Source of the DNA: Mesorhizobium sp. M4B.F.Ca.ET.058.02.1.1
GTDB taxonomy: Bacteria; Pseudomonadota; Alphaproteobacteria; Rhizobiales; Rhizobiaceae
DNA length: 64,000 nucleotides
NCBI RefSeq assembly: GCF_003952505.1
Contig: NZ_CP034450.1
Coordinates: 2,666,001-2,730,000, forward strand
Direction: 5' to 3'
A program made the position numbers and the translations under genes. The notes beneath the pieces are model-generated. The model saw only the letters and a list, made by a program, of their open reading frames with translations, did not search any database and had not been told where the DNA came from. Position 1 is the stretch's first letter. The number at the start of each line of letters is the position of its first letter. Shown here in pieces: positions 25,429 through 35,229 of this stretch.

Positions 25429-26481
25429 ATGGCGCGTGTCGAACTGAAACAGGTTAGCAAGAGCTTTGGATCGACGGACGTTATCCGCGATGTCTCGCTT
25501 TCGATCGAGGAGGGCGAGTTCGCCGTATTCGTTGGCCCGTCGGGCTGCGGAAAATCCACCCTGCTGCGCATGATTGCCGGGCTCGAAGAGACGAGCGGGG
25601 GCGAGATCTTCATCGGCGGCGACGACGTGACAGACGCCGAGCCTGCCGACCGCGGAGTGGCGATGGTGTTCCAGTCCTATGCGCTCTATCCGCACATGAC
25701 GGTGGCGGACAACATGAGCTTCGGCCTGCGGATGGCGCACCGCCCGAAGGAGGAAATCGCCAGCAAGGTCGGGCGCGCGGCCAAGATCCTGCAGCTCGAA
25801 GAGTTTTTGCAGCGCAAGCCGGCCCAGCTCTCGGGAGGACAGCGCCAACGGGTGGCAATAGGGCGCGCGATCGTGCGCGACCCGAAGGTGTTTCTCTTCG
25901 ATGAGCCGCTCAGCAACCTGGATGCCGAGCTGCGGGTGCAGATGCGCGTGGAACTCGCCAAGCTCCACCGGGTCCTTGGCAACACCATGATCTATGTGAC
26001 GCACGACCAGACTGAAGCGCTGACCATGGCCGATCGGATCGTCGTGCTGCGCAGTGGGCGCATCGAGCAGATCGGCACACCGCAAAACCTCTATCAAGAT
26101 CCCGACAACGCGTTCGTCGCGGGTTTCATCGGCTCTCCGCGGATGAACTTTCTGACCGCCATTGTGCAGGCGGGGGGCCGTCTCGCGTTTGGAGGCCAAG
26201 AGATGGACAGCCCGGCACAGACCCCGCTTGAGCCCGGGCGGAAACTGCAACTGGGCTTGAGGCCCGAACATCTCGACCAGGACAACGGAATCGACCTCGA
26301 GGCAAAGGTGGAATTCGTCGAAGCGATGGGCTCCACGTCCTATGTCCACGCAACGCTGGCGACCGGCGAGACCATCATCGCGGAGCGGCGGTCGTCGCAA
26401 CCAAGGACCGGCGACAAGATCATCCTGCATTTTGCGCCCGCATCGTCGCGGCTCTTCGGCGAAGACGGACGCATCCGGTGA
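25429..26481 (+). CDS. Sugar ABC transporter ATPase (UgpC/MalK type)
   Basis: A 350-residue ATPase. The nucleotide domain has Walker A GPSGCGKST near residues 36-44, signature LSGGQRQR near 134-141, Walker [13 protein letters not shown] near 153-164 and the switch His in THDQTEAL. A C-terminal OB-fold/TOBE regulatory domain from about 235 contains LGLRPEHL. It is the last gene of the plus-strand operon and convergent with the enolase gene at 26634. The CUT1 family often shares one ATPase among several importers, so it could also serve others. Confidence 0.94.
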   Translation: MARVELKQVSKSFGSTDVIRDVSLSIEEGEFAVFVGPSGCGKSTLLRMIAGLEETSGGEIFIGGDDVTDAEPADRGVAMVFQSYALYPHMTVADNMSFGLRMAHRPKEEIASKVGRAAKILQLEEFLQRKPAQLSGGQRQRVAIGRAIVRDPKVFLFDEPLSNLDAELRVQMRVELAKLHRVLGNTMIYVTHDQTEALTMADRIVVLRSGRIEQIGTPQNLYQDPDNAFVAGFIGSPRMNFLTAIVQAGGRLAFGGQEMDSPAQTPLEPGRKLQLGLRPEHLDQDNGIDLEAKVEFVEAMGSTSYVHATLATGETIIAERRSSQPRTGDKIILHFAPASSRLFGEDGRIR

Positions 26482-26633
26482 GCGTTCACGCGCCTCCTCG
26501 ACCGCATGAGAACGAGAGCCGACCATCCGCCGCGTGGGACGTGATCAAGACCGGCGACGACTGAAGCGATAATCTTGGGTCCGCCGGCCCGGCGCCGGCA
26601 CCGGTTGCTCGCTCTGGCTGGCTTGACGCCCAA

Positions 26634-27833
26634 TCAGTCGAAGAACCCGGCGTCCTCTGCCAGCAGATACTGCTTGGCACCCTGGGCGTCGATGTCGAGC
26701 CCGAGCCCGGGAGCTTCGAGCAGATCGACCATCGAATCCTTTACCACCTGCTTGGGCAGGCCGATGACGATATCGTTCCACCACGGGTCCGAGGCGCTGG
26801 GATATTCGAATGCCACGTAGTTGGCGGGCAAGGTGGCGCAGACGTTGATCAGCGCGCCGAGGCCGAGCAGGCCGTTGGCGGTGCCGTGCGGCGCCATCAG
26901 GATTGAGTGCATGTAGGCGTGCTCGGCGACCCATTTGAGCTCGGCAATGCCGCCAATATCGGCCGGATCGGGGCCGATGACGCGCACCGCCTGGGTCTCG
27001 ATCAGTTCCTTGAAATTGTGGCGCAGGTAGATCTGCTCGCCGGTATGGATCGGCGTCGAGGTGGAGGTCGTCAGCTCCCGGTAGGCCTGCGGATTGACCC
27101 AGGGCACATAGTCGCCGGTCAGCATGTCCTCGAGCCACATCAGATTGTACTTCTCGACCGCGCGGGCGAACCTGATCGCATCCGGCAACATCCAGCCCGG
27201 GCCGCAGTCGAGCGCCAGGCTGACCTTGTCGCCCAGCACTTCCTTCATCGCGATCACGCAGTCGAGCATGTGATTGAAACCGCGCTCGCTGATCATGCCC
27301 TGATCCATGGCGCCGTGATAGCCGGCCTTCTTCTGCGTCACGCCGTAATGGAAGCCCTCGATGGTGTCCTTCATATTGGAATGGAACGAGATTCCCTGCT
27401 TGATCATGAAGAAGTTCTGCGGCTGCTCCATCATCCATTTGACGTCGGCGGCGTAATCCTCCGGCCGATCGCCCGTGCGTTTGCGACGGATCGAGCCGTT
27501 GTAGACACGCACCTTGTCGCGCACCTTGCCGCCGAGCAGCTTGTAGGCCGGCACGCCTGCCGCCTTGCCGGCGATGTCCCACAAGGCATGCTCGATGGCG
27601 GAAACGGCAGCACCATAGGGCTTGAACGAGCCGCGTTGGCGGATCTTAAGCATCACTCGCTCGACGTCTGTCGGATCCTCGCCGATCAGCGCGTCGCGGA
27701 AATGCAGCACAAAGGGCTTGAGGTAGGTCTTGGTGAACTCGACCTCGCCAAGGCCATAGAGGCCCTCATCGGTCACGATGCGCACGATCGGGTGCTTGCC
27801 TATCACAGCGCAGCGCAGGTCGGTGATCTTCAT
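26634..27833 (-). CDS. Enolase-superfamily sugar-acid dehydratase (MR/MLE group)
   Basis: A 399-residue mandelate-racemase-like enzyme, last of a minus-strand operon. Magnesium ligands look like Asp209 (LALDCGPGW), Glu235 (MWLEDM) and Glu266 (HTGEQIYL), with the catalytic-face His316 in MAPHGTANGL. An extended loop at about residues 145-185 with several His and Lys differs from typical galactonate or mannonate dehydratases. It is likely an acid-sugar dehydratase or a cyclo-isomerase; the substrate is unknown. Ten bases separate it from the NIPSNAP gene, so they are co-transcribed. Confidence 0.88.
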   Translation of the reverse strand: MKITDLRCAVIGKHPIVRIVTDEGLYGLGEVEFTKTYLKPFVLHFRDALIGEDPTDVERVMLKIRQRGSFKPYGAAVSAIEHALWDIAGKAAGVPAYKLLGGKVRDKVRVYNGSIRRKRTGDRPEDYAADVKWMMEQPQNFFMIKQGISFHSNMKDTIEGFHYGVTQKKAGYHGAMDQGMISERGFNHMLDCVIAMKEVLGDKVSLALDCGPGWMLPDAIRFARAVEKYNLMWLEDMLTGDYVPWVNPQAYRELTTSTSTPIHTGEQIYLRHNFKELIETQAVRVIGPDPADIGGIAELKWVAEHAYMHSILMAPHGTANGLLGLGALINVCATLPANYVAFEYPSASDPWWNDIVIGLPKQVVKDSMVDLLEAPGLGLDIDAQGAKQYLLAEDAGFFD

Positions 27834-27842
27834 GGCGCAGTC

Positions 27843-28169
27843 CTATTTCACAGACGAGAAAGCTGTCGGCGTGAGCAGCTGGCTGCTGATATTGGCAATG
27901 ATCTGCCCGTCGCGCTCAGACTCGTCCCGGGCCCTGTGCCATGCCGGATCGGTGACGAAAGCCGCCCATTTCGCCTCACGCTCGGCCAGCGATTCCCAGG
28001 CGAGGAAATAGGTGAGGCGATTGCTGTTTTCGCCGATCGCCGTGGTGAAAAACCCGGCTTGGCGGATGCCATGCCTCTCCCAGATGGCCAGCGTCTGGTC
28101 GGAAAAGCGCTTGAGCAAAGCCGGCAGCCTGCCCGGCAGGCAGTCATAGTTACGCAGTTCGTAGATCAT
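27843..28169 (-). CDS. NIPSNAP family protein
   Basis: A 108-residue protein with the ferredoxin-like dimeric barrel pattern of NIPSNAP proteins: MIYELRNYDCLPG at the N-terminus, GFFTTAIGENSNRLTYFLAW in the middle and WESLAEREAKWAAF following. Small bacterial NIPSNAP proteins are common beside catabolic genes, but their activity is generally undefined. Its place between two enolase-superfamily genes suggests a helper role, perhaps isomerase-like or binding of a labile keto-sugar-acid intermediate. That role is inference. Confidence 0.87.
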   Translation of the reverse strand: MIYELRNYDCLPGRLPALLKRFSDQTLAIWERHGIRQAGFFTTAIGENSNRLTYFLAWESLAEREAKWAAFVTDPAWHRARDESERDGQIIANISSQLLTPTAFSSVK

Positions 28170-28264
28170 GGTTTCGTCCGTTTCTTTCTTCGCGTCTCCC
28201 CTGGGGAGGTCGACACGAATGGTCGGTCGTTGGCCCTGTGAGCCTGGAGGGCAAGGGGTCTGGG

Positions 28265-29623
28265 CTAACTCCAGGTCCGGTCCCAGCTATATTCATTGTC
28301 CCAATGCTCGGTGGATTGCCATATCCCCGTGACACCCGGTTGCAGGTGATGCGAGATGACCTCGTCGACGACGTCGTCGATCCCGAGGCCCGGCTTGTCC
28401 GGCACGGTGATGAAGCCGTCCTTGACGAGCGGCCTGGGGAGACCGGTGACGATATCGTCCCACCAGTCGACGTCGGCGGAGTGGTATTCGAGCGCCATGA
28501 AGTTTTCGGTCGCGGTGGCGACATGCGCCGCGGCCATCGCGGCGATCGGGCTTTCTGCCATATGGATGGCCATGGCGACGCCGTGGTTCTGCGCAATATC
28601 GCCGATCTTCTTGGTCTCGAGAATGCCGCCACTGGTGAGCAGGTCCGGGTGGATAACGGAGAGGCCGCCGCTCTTGAGCAGAGGCTCGAAGGCCTCCTTG
28701 AGGTAGATGTCCTCACCGGTGCAGATCGGCACCGTGGTGGCTTGCTGCAGTTGCCGGTATTGCTCGGTGTACTGCCAGGGGATCACGTCCTCGAGCCAGG
28801 CAGGTACGTATTTCTCGATGCGGCGCGACAGGCGTATGCCGTCCTGCAGCGAGATGTGGCCGACATGATCGATGGCTAAAGGGATCTCGTAGCCGATGAC
28901 CTCGCGAACCTCGTGGATATATTGTTCGAGCAGATCGATCCCCTTGTCGGTGAAATGCAGGCCCGTGAACGGGTGCTGCACGTTCTGCGCATCGTAGGCT
29001 AGGTTGCGGGCCTTACGCTCCTCGGGTGTGCCGCCACGGCCGCGCGGATTGGCGTGAAACCCGTCGAGAGCGCCGGCGGGCGCGACGACGGCGCCCGGAA
29101 CGTGGGCGATCTGCATCAAACCCAGGTCCATCTTCAAGAATGTGAACCCGCGGTCCATGCGCTCCTTGAGGCGCTTGCCGGTTTCGGTCCCGCTCGGTTT
29201 CTCGGCGTCGGTATCGCAATAGACGCGCACGTGATCGCGAAACTTGCCGCCCAGCATCTGATAGATCGGGACGCCATAGGCCTTGCCTGCGAGATCCCAC
29301 AGCGCGATCTCGACTGCGGAGACGCCGCCGCCTTGGCGGCCGTGCCCGCCAAACTGCTTGATGCGGCGGAACAGGCGATCGATGTCGCAAGGGTTCTCGC
29401 CCAGCAGCCGGCTCTTCAGCATCAGCGCGTAGGTGGCGCTGGCGCCGTCACGCACCTCGCCAAGTCCGACGATGCCCTGGTTGGTGTAAATCTTGAGCAG
29501 GGCCGAGGTGAACGGCGCGCCGACGATTTCGGCAACCCGCATGTCGGTGATGCGGAGCTCGGACGGCCTGGAATTCGTGTTCACCCGATCGAGCGCCCCG
29601 TCGGCTCCACCCGTCTCTGGCAT
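28265..29623 (-). CDS. Enolase-superfamily dehydratase (MR/MLE group), long form
   Basis: A 452-residue MR/MLE protein, longer than the usual 370-400. It has about 27 extra N-terminal residues and an insertion near 190-225 ([15 protein letters not shown]). Metal ligands appear in [17 protein letters not shown] and CTGEDIYL, and the His-bearing loop is [10 protein letters not shown], where Met-Ala replaces the usual PHG context. ATG 29623 is backed by a GAGGA site six bases upstream. It follows the 29683-30849 enolase gene by 59 bases. The substrate is unknown, but paralogues in the same operon suggest related acid sugars. Confidence 0.87.
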   Translation of the reverse strand: MPETGGADGALDRVNTNSRPSELRITDMRVAEIVGAPFTSALLKIYTNQGIVGLGEVRDGASATYALMLKSRLLGENPCDIDRLFRRIKQFGGHGRQGGGVSAVEIALWDLAGKAYGVPIYQMLGGKFRDHVRVYCDTDAEKPSGTETGKRLKERMDRGFTFLKMDLGLMQIAHVPGAVVAPAGALDGFHANPRGRGGTPEERKARNLAYDAQNVQHPFTGLHFTDKGIDLLEQYIHEVREVIGYEIPLAIDHVGHISLQDGIRLSRRIEKYVPAWLEDVIPWQYTEQYRQLQQATTVPICTGEDIYLKEAFEPLLKSGGLSVIHPDLLTSGGILETKKIGDIAQNHGVAMAIHMAESPIAAMAAAHVATATENFMALEYHSADVDWWDDIVTGLPRPLVKDGFITVPDKPGLGIDDVVDEVISHHLQPGVTGIWQSTEHWDNEYSWDRTWS

Positions 29624-29682
29624 GACTTATCCTCGTTCTGGTCGATGGGGCTTATGACCCGCACATGGGCCGGCGGGCACGG

Positions 29683-30849
29683 CTAACTCAGCTCGATCTC
29701 GTGAGCCTGCAGGTAGTCGCGGTTCATCTCGACGCCGAGACCGGGTCTCGACGTCAGCTTGAGGCTGCCGTTCGAAACGTCGAGTGGTCTGTCGATCAGG
29801 TGATCGTATTTTCCCAGGTTCCACTCCGACGTTTCGAGTTTGTAGAAGTTGGGAACGGTCATCATCACCTGTGCTCCCGCAACCACGTTTATCGGTCCCG
29901 CGGCATCATGGGGCGAGACCGGGATGTAGTAGGCCTCGCACAGCGCGGAGATCTTCTTGAGCTCGGTGATGCCGCCGGTCCAGGTCACGTCGGGCATGAT
30001 GTAGTCAGCGAGCCTGTTCTCGAGCACCGGCACGAAATCCCATTTCGTGTGACCGCGCTCGCCCCACGAGATGGCAGCGCTGACCTTCTCGCGCACCTGC
30101 TTGAGCGCGTTGAGGCTTTCGGGCGGACAAGGTTCCTCGAACCAGTCGATCTGGCCAGCCTCCTCGAGGCTGCGACAGAGGCGAATGGCGGTGGGAACGT
30201 CGAAGCGGCCATGCGCATCGATGAGGATGTCGACATCGGGGCCTGCCGTTTCGCGGATGAGAGCTGTGAGTTCGGCCGCCTCTCGCTCGTCCTTGCGAGT
30301 CATACTGCCGTCGAGGTAGCCGTCCCGCTGCTCGCGCGACAGTCCATCGGTGGTGCGGCCCTGGTGCGGGAACGGATCGAACTTCAGCCCAGTGTGGCCG
30401 GACTCGACGATGTCTCGAATTTCACGAACCACAGCCTCCTTGCTGGTGAACTTGGCCTGGTTGGGATGGGTATAGAGGGCGATTTCGTCGCGCAGCGGTC
30501 CGCCCAGCAACTCGTAGATCGGCTTGTCGAGGACTTTGCCGCGGATGTCCCAGAGGGCTATGTCGATGGCGCTCACGCATTCGACGGCAGCGCCGCGGCT
30601 GCCCATATATGTGAAGCTCCGGAAAATCTTATGCCACAGATGCTCGATACGCGCTGGATCCTCGCCTGTCACGGCGGCACCGATCTGTCGCAAGATCGTG
30701 CATAGCGCGCGGTTGGCCAGCTTTGTCGTGGTGGTGATCTCTCCCCAGCCACTCACTCCCTCGTTGGTCGACACTTCGACGAACAGGTACTCCCCCCAAT
30801 AAGAAGCATCGGACTTGATTAGCCACGGCCGAATGCTCGTGATTTTCAT
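29683..30849 (-). CDS. Enolase-superfamily dehydratase (mannonate/galactonate dehydratase-like)
   Basis: A 388-residue MR/MLE enzyme with the cleanest dehydratase pattern of this group: KFDPFPHQG (the base Lys side), LIDAHGRF with its Asp, WFEEPCPPE and SWGERGH for the second and third metal ligands, and VSPHDAAGP carrying the catalytic His near 315-323. This resembles D-galactonate or related aldonate dehydratases making a 2-keto-3-deoxy acid. It is the first enzyme gene after a GntR regulator (54 bases) in a minus-strand operon with two more superfamily members and NIPSNAP. Confidence 0.9.
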   Translation of the reverse strand: MKITSIRPWLIKSDASYWGEYLFVEVSTNEGVSGWGEITTTTKLANRALCTILRQIGAAVTGEDPARIEHLWHKIFRSFTYMGSRGAAVECVSAIDIALWDIRGKVLDKPIYELLGGPLRDEIALYTHPNQAKFTSKEAVVREIRDIVESGHTGLKFDPFPHQGRTTDGLSREQRDGYLDGSMTRKDEREAAELTALIRETAGPDVDILIDAHGRFDVPTAIRLCRSLEEAGQIDWFEEPCPPESLNALKQVREKVSAAISWGERGHTKWDFVPVLENRLADYIMPDVTWTGGITELKKISALCEAYYIPVSPHDAAGPINVVAGAQVMMTVPNFYKLETSEWNLGKYDHLIDRPLDVSNGSLKLTSRPGLGVEMNRDYLQAHEIELS

Positions 30850-30903
30850 CTCAATTGCCTCTATCTGAAGTGATCGGGATAGCGATGTTCCAGACCGGAT
30901 ATT

Positions 30904-31614
30904 CTACCCTGCCCGCGCGGCGTTGCGTGCGCGCATGTGTTCGAGGACATGCCGCCCGGAGCCCTCGACATGGCGTGCAATGAGTTCGGCTGCCTCGTCC
31001 GCATTTCCCGCTTTGACATGCGCGATGAGCTCTCGGTGCTCGCGAATGATCGCGGCGCGCCGGGCGAGCGTGAAATTGAAGCGCCGGCTCACCGCCCGTA
31101 GCACTTCCCGATGCTTCCACCAAAGCTCGGCGGCATGGCGATTATAGTGCCTCTGGTACATCACGGTATGGAAGGCGGTATCCAGTTCGCTGTGCCTGAG
31201 CGTGTCGGCAAAGTTATTCTCTTCGATCAGGCCCTGGATGCGTTCGAGCTCAGCAATGTCCTCGACGGTAGCCATATTCACGAACCATCGCGTCAGAGCC
31301 GGCTCGATCAGGACTCCGATCTCGTAGATATCCCGGACAAAATCCTGATCTATAGGTCGAACGCGCGCCCCGCGGTTGGGAACGAAGGTGACAAAGCCTT
31401 CGCCGCGCAACAGTTGCAGGGCTTCGCGCACAGGGTTGGTCGAGGTGCCGTGACGCCGGGCGAGATCGGTTACCACAAGCCGCTCGTTGGCGGCGAGCCG
31501 CCCTTCGATGATGTCTTCCCTGATCAGTTGATAAAGCGAGGCGCCCTCGCTTGAGGCCCCGAGAGGGTCAATCCCCTCGGGTGGCTCTGCTTTAAAATCG
31601 CGTGTTTCGGCCAA
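30904..31614 (-). CDS. GntR/FCD transcription regulator
   Basis: A regulator of about 236 residues with a winged helix-turn-helix (VVTDLARRHGTSTNPVREAL) and an FCD effector domain containing the polar set in SELDTAFHTVMYQRHYNRHAA. TTG 31614 has AGGGGAG six bases upstream; an in-frame GTG at 31656 has no clear ribosome site and would add 14 residues. It leads the minus-strand enolase operon and is divergent from the sugar ABC operon starting at 31828, so it may control both. TGTACG (31676-31681) and CGTACA (31718-31723) in the gap form a weak inverted repeat. Confidence 0.86.
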   Translation of the reverse strand: MAETRDFKAEPPEGIDPLGASSEGASLYQLIREDIIEGRLAANERLVVTDLARRHGTSTNPVREALQLLRGEGFVTFVPNRGARVRPIDQDFVRDIYEIGVLIEPALTRWFVNMATVEDIAELERIQGLIEENNFADTLRHSELDTAFHTVMYQRHYNRHAAELWWKHREVLRAVSRRFNFTLARRAAIIREHRELIAHVKAGNADEAAELIARHVEGSGRHVLEHMRARNAARAG

Positions 31615-31827
31615 GACCGGCTCCCCTCGATCAATACACGTTTTGTTCGATATCACGCACGGTATCCATAAACAATGTACGATTTATCGCGTTGACAGAC
31701 AACCCGCGATCTGAAAACGTACAAATTGCTCGAAGGGATACATTGATTGAGCTTGTCCCGCGGTCGACGAGCAAAGACCGCTCGCCTCGATGCAGAGCGG
31801 CATGGGAGAGAAACCTGGAGGATACCT

Positions 31828-33309
31828 ATGACGAGGATTACACTCGGCGGTGCCGTCCTGCGCGGCACTGTCTCCACTGCCTTAGTGGCATCGTTGATGT
31901 CCGCACCTGCGCTGGGCGCGGCGCCGGTCGACTTGAGCAAGTGGTCGCCGGAATATGTGCGCTCCATTGCCGGCACACAGGATTTTGATACGGCGGCCGA
32001 TTGCGGCAAGGTCACCCCGCTCGACTACAAGGGGCGACTGACTTTCTGGTATCAGGGCGTGTTCGAGGGCGACCCCGACCTCCTGCGCCAGTACTACAAG
32101 GACTTCTTCGAGACCTTCCGAAAGACCTATCCGAACATCCAGCTCGAGGAACAAGCCCTCACCTATAACGATCTCCTCGACAAGTTCCGCACGGCGCTCC
32201 TTGGCAATGCAGCGCCGATGGCGGTCCGCCTGCAAATCCTGGGTGGCACCGAGTTCGCCTCAAAGGGCTATCTGGAGCCGCTCAAGCCCGAGGATGTCGG
32301 GTATTCGACCGAGGATTTCTGGCCTGGCGCCATGAAAGCCGTGACCTGGGACGGGGTGACCTACGGCATTCCAACCAACAATGAGACGATGGCGTTCATC
32401 TGGAATGCCGACATCTTCAAGCGCGTGGGCCTTGATCCGAACAAGCCTCCGGCGACCTGGGACGATGTCGTCAAATATTCCAAGCAGATCCACGACAAGC
32501 TCGGCATTGCCGGATACGGCCTCGTGGCACGCAAGAATGCCGGCAATACGCCGTACCGCTTCATGCCGCAGCTGTGGGCCTATGGCGGCGGCGTCTTCGA
32601 CGAAGCAAAGGCGAACCCGACCTATAAGGACATCGAGCTCAACAGCCCGCAGAGCAAGGCGGCGCTGCAGGCCTCTTACGACATGTATGTCCGCGACAAA
32701 TCGGTTCCGGTTTCGGCACTCACCAACCAGCAGGCCGACAACCAGCCGCTGTTCCTGGCCGGCCAGCTCGGCATGATGATCTCGCACCCGTCCGACTACA
32801 ATGTCATGCTCGACCTGCAGAAGAAGGCAACGGGCACCGACAAGGACAAGGCGCAGACGGTCATCGACAACATGCGCTACGGCCTCATCCCCACTGGCCC
32901 CGACGGCAAGCGCGCAGTGGTGTTCGGCGGCTCGAACATTCACATCCTGAAGCCCGAATATGTCGAAGGCGGCAAGGTAGACGAGCCGGCCGCGAAGGCC
33001 ATCATCTGCATGTGGACCAGCCCTGAATGGTCGCTGAAGATGGCCTACGCCGGCTCGAACCCCGGCAACCTTAACGGCTTCAAGACCAAATGGATGAAGG
33101 AACGTCTGGACAGCATCAAGTTCCTCGATGTCACCACCTCGATGCTGCCATACGGCATCCCGTTCCCAGCGCTGCCGCAGTCGCCGGAGATCATGAACAT
33201 CATCGTCCCCGACATGCTGCAGAATGCACTGACCGGAGCAATGACCGTCGACCAGGCAGCCGACGACGCGGCCAAGAAGGTGAAAGACCTGATGGGCGGC
33301 GGCCTCTAG
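31828..33309 (+). CDS. Sugar ABC transporter binding protein (CUT1, family 1)
   Basis: A 493-residue extracellular binding protein, on the large side for the family. The secretion signal reads VSTALVASLMSAPALGA near residues 14-30, and the mature protein begins APVDLSKW. Cleft segments include GRLTFWYQGVFEGDPD and GIPTNNETMAFIWNADIFKR. ATG 31828 has CTGGAGGA seven bases upstream; the longer frame from 31747 lacks a signal-peptide pattern. It heads an operon with two permeases, an ATPase, an enolase-superfamily enzyme and an RraA-like protein, so the ligand is likely a sugar acid. Confidence 0.92.
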   Translation: MTRITLGGAVLRGTVSTALVASLMSAPALGAAPVDLSKWSPEYVRSIAGTQDFDTAADCGKVTPLDYKGRLTFWYQGVFEGDPDLLRQYYKDFFETFRKTYPNIQLEEQALTYNDLLDKFRTALLGNAAPMAVRLQILGGTEFASKGYLEPLKPEDVGYSTEDFWPGAMKAVTWDGVTYGIPTNNETMAFIWNADIFKRVGLDPNKPPATWDDVVKYSKQIHDKLGIAGYGLVARKNAGNTPYRFMPQLWAYGGGVFDEAKANPTYKDIELNSPQSKAALQASYDMYVRDKSVPVSALTNQQADNQPLFLAGQLGMMISHPSDYNVMLDLQKKATGTDKDKAQTVIDNMRYGLIPTGPDGKRAVVFGGSNIHILKPEYVEGGKVDEPAAKAIICMWTSPEWSLKMAYAGSNPGNLNGFKTKWMKERLDSIKFLDVTTSMLPYGIPFPALPQSPEIMNIIVPDMLQNALTGAMTVDQAADDAAKKVKDLMGGGL

Positions 33310-33330
33310 CCGAAGCCTGACCCGATCTTG

Positions 33331-33355
33331 CCGGCTGCGCCGAGAGCGCAGCCGG
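33331..33355 (+). terminator. Hairpin between binding-protein and permease genes
   Basis: CCGGCTGCGC (33331-33340) pairs perfectly with GCGCAGCCGG (33346-33355) around a five-base loop, 21 bases after the binding-protein stop. It parallels the hairpin at 23610-23631 in the other CUT1 operon and should favour binding-protein output. It also argues against a permease start upstream of it. Confidence 0.6.
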
Positions 33356-33384
33356 TTCGCTCCGAAAAACAAGGGCACGCCAAA

Positions 33385-34332
33385 GTGACGATCGTGGCCG
33401 GAAAGACCGGGGCTCGGCGAAGATTGCTACCCCTGCTAGGCAAGATTTGGGAGCATCGCGCTGACTACGCGTACGTGCTTCCTGCGATTGCTGTGATGCT
33501 GATCGTCATCGCGTATCCGATCTACTACACGATCGAGCTGTCGTTCTTCAACACGCCACCCGGCCTGCAGCTCCGCGACAAGATCTTCGTCGGCTTCGGC
33601 AACTACACCGCCATCCTCACCAGTCCGGTGTTCTGGAAGGTCACCTCCAACACCCTTATCTGGACACTGGCATCCACCTTCATCTCCTTTGTCCTGGGAT
33701 TTGGCTGCGCGCTGGCGCTTCATCGCGAGTTTGTCGGCCGGGGCGTGCTGCGCGCGGTCCTGATCATTCCCTGGGTCATCAGCGCGGTCGCCGCATCCTA
33801 TATCTGGAAGTGGATCTACCATTCGGACTTTGGAATCATCGGCGCGGTACTGGTCGGCCTCGGATTGGCCGACCGGCCGCCGAATTTCATCGACAGCGTC
33901 AGCACGGTGCTGCCCTCCCTGATCGTCGTCAATATCTGGCGGGAGTTTCCGTTCGCCATGATCATGATGATGGCAGGTCTGCAGACAGTCCCCGAGCAGT
34001 TGTTGCGCGCCGCCAAGGTAGACGGAGCCAATGCATGGCAGCGCTTCTGGCACGTCACCTTCCCGCATTTGAGAAACGTCTCCACAGTGACGATCCTGCT
34101 GCTGGCGGTGGCCAACTTCAATTCCTTCATCATCCCCTGGATCATGACCGGCGGCGGGCCGTCGAACGCATCGCACATCTGGATCACCCACATCTATGAG
34201 CTCGCCTTCGGCCGGCAGCGCTGGGGAGTGGCATCGGCCTATTCGGTGCTTCTTTTCCTCATCCTGATGACGCTCGGCTACTTCTACGTCCGCGCGCTAA
34301 GCGGAAACGAACGCAAGGATGCGAGCACATGA
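33385..34332 (+). CDS. Sugar ABC transporter permease (MalF type)
   Basis: A permease of about 315 residues with six spans and the coupling loop RAAKVDGANAWQRFWHVTFP in its C-terminal half. I place the start at GTG 33385, after the intergenic hairpin and with an AAGGG site nearby; a frame from TTG 33328 would translate the hairpin. Its stop overlaps the next permease start as ATGA. It partners with the 34329-35219 permease and the ATPase at 35230-36327. Confidence 0.9.
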   Translation: MTIVAGKTGARRRLLPLLGKIWEHRADYAYVLPAIAVMLIVIAYPIYYTIELSFFNTPPGLQLRDKIFVGFGNYTAILTSPVFWKVTSNTLIWTLASTFISFVLGFGCALALHREFVGRGVLRAVLIIPWVISAVAASYIWKWIYHSDFGIIGAVLVGLGLADRPPNFIDSVSTVLPSLIVVNIWREFPFAMIMMMAGLQTVPEQLLRAAKVDGANAWQRFWHVTFPHLRNVSTVTILLLAVANFNSFIIPWIMTGGGPSNASHIWITHIYELAFGRQRWGVASAYSVLLFLILMTLGYFYVRALSGNERKDAST

Positions 34333-35219
34333 GCACGATCGCCGAGACAGCCCGTCTGGGTCAGGCCCGTCGACATGCGAGCATCGACGGATGGCGGTGG
34401 GGCGGGCGTATCTTCCTCACATTCATGCTGCTCTACACCGCGTTGCCGATGGTCTGGATGCTAATCACCTCGATCAAGTCCGGCTTCGCCGCGATGCAGC
34501 TCCCGCCGCAATGGTGGCCTGACCAACCAACCCTTGCCAGCTACCAGAAGCTGCTCGATCCGCAGAACAGTGTCGGCCAGGACTTCCTCCGCTTCTTCTG
34601 GAACAGCCTTTTCGTTTCCACTGCCACGACCATCCTTTCGGTGATCGTGGCGGTTCCTGCGGCCTACGCGTTTTCGCGCTTCACGTTCCCGGGCCGGAAC
34701 TTCCTGTTCTTCGCCGTCTTGCTGCGCAACATGTTCCCGGCGGTGATCTTTCTCGTGCCGCTCTTCATCCTGATGCGCGCGATCGGGCTGGTGAACACGC
34801 ATGGGTCGCTCATTCTCACCTACCTCACATTCGGCCTGCCGCTGGCAATCTGGCTCCTCAAGGGCTTCTACGACAACATCCCAGTGCAGCTCGAGCAGGC
34901 GGCGCGCATCGACGGGGCGACGCGGTTCCAAGCCTTTGTCCTGATAGTGATGCCGCTATCGGCGCCAGGCATCATCGCCACGGCGATCTATTCCTTCATC
35001 GGCGCATGGAACGAATACATCTACGCGTACACCTTCCTCTCCAAGAACGAGCAGCTGACATTGCCGGTCGGTATCCAGCGCTTCTTCTCGGAAAACACGA
35101 CCGATTTCCCGGGTCTGATGGCTGCCAGCTTCATGATGAGCGTGCCCGTCGTGGTCCTTTTCCTCGTCCTGCAACGATACTTCGTACGCGCCCTTACAGA
35201 AGGCGCGGTCAAGCACTAG
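34329..35219 (+). CDS. Sugar ABC transporter permease (MalG type)
   Basis: A 296-residue permease with six spans and the coupling loop [20 protein letters not shown] near residues 189-208. It is translationally coupled to the preceding permease through ATGA and lies ten bases before the ATPase ATG. It is one half of the CUT1 importer channel of this sugar-acid operon. Confidence 0.93.
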   Translation: MSTIAETARLGQARRHASIDGWRWGGRIFLTFMLLYTALPMVWMLITSIKSGFAAMQLPPQWWPDQPTLASYQKLLDPQNSVGQDFLRFFWNSLFVSTATTILSVIVAVPAAYAFSRFTFPGRNFLFFAVLLRNMFPAVIFLVPLFILMRAIGLVNTHGSLILTYLTFGLPLAIWLLKGFYDNIPVQLEQAARIDGATRFQAFVLIVMPLSAPGIIATAIYSFIGAWNEYIYAYTFLSKNEQLTLPVGIQRFFSENTTDFPGLMAASFMMSVPVVVLFLVLQRYFVRALTEGAVKH

Positions 35220-35229
35220 GGAGTTGCCG

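Noticed and set aside
24520..26526. A 668-codon open frame on the minus strand
   Set aside because: Antisense to the second permease and ATPase genes of a CUT1 importer. Low-complexity Arg/His-rich product with no motif.
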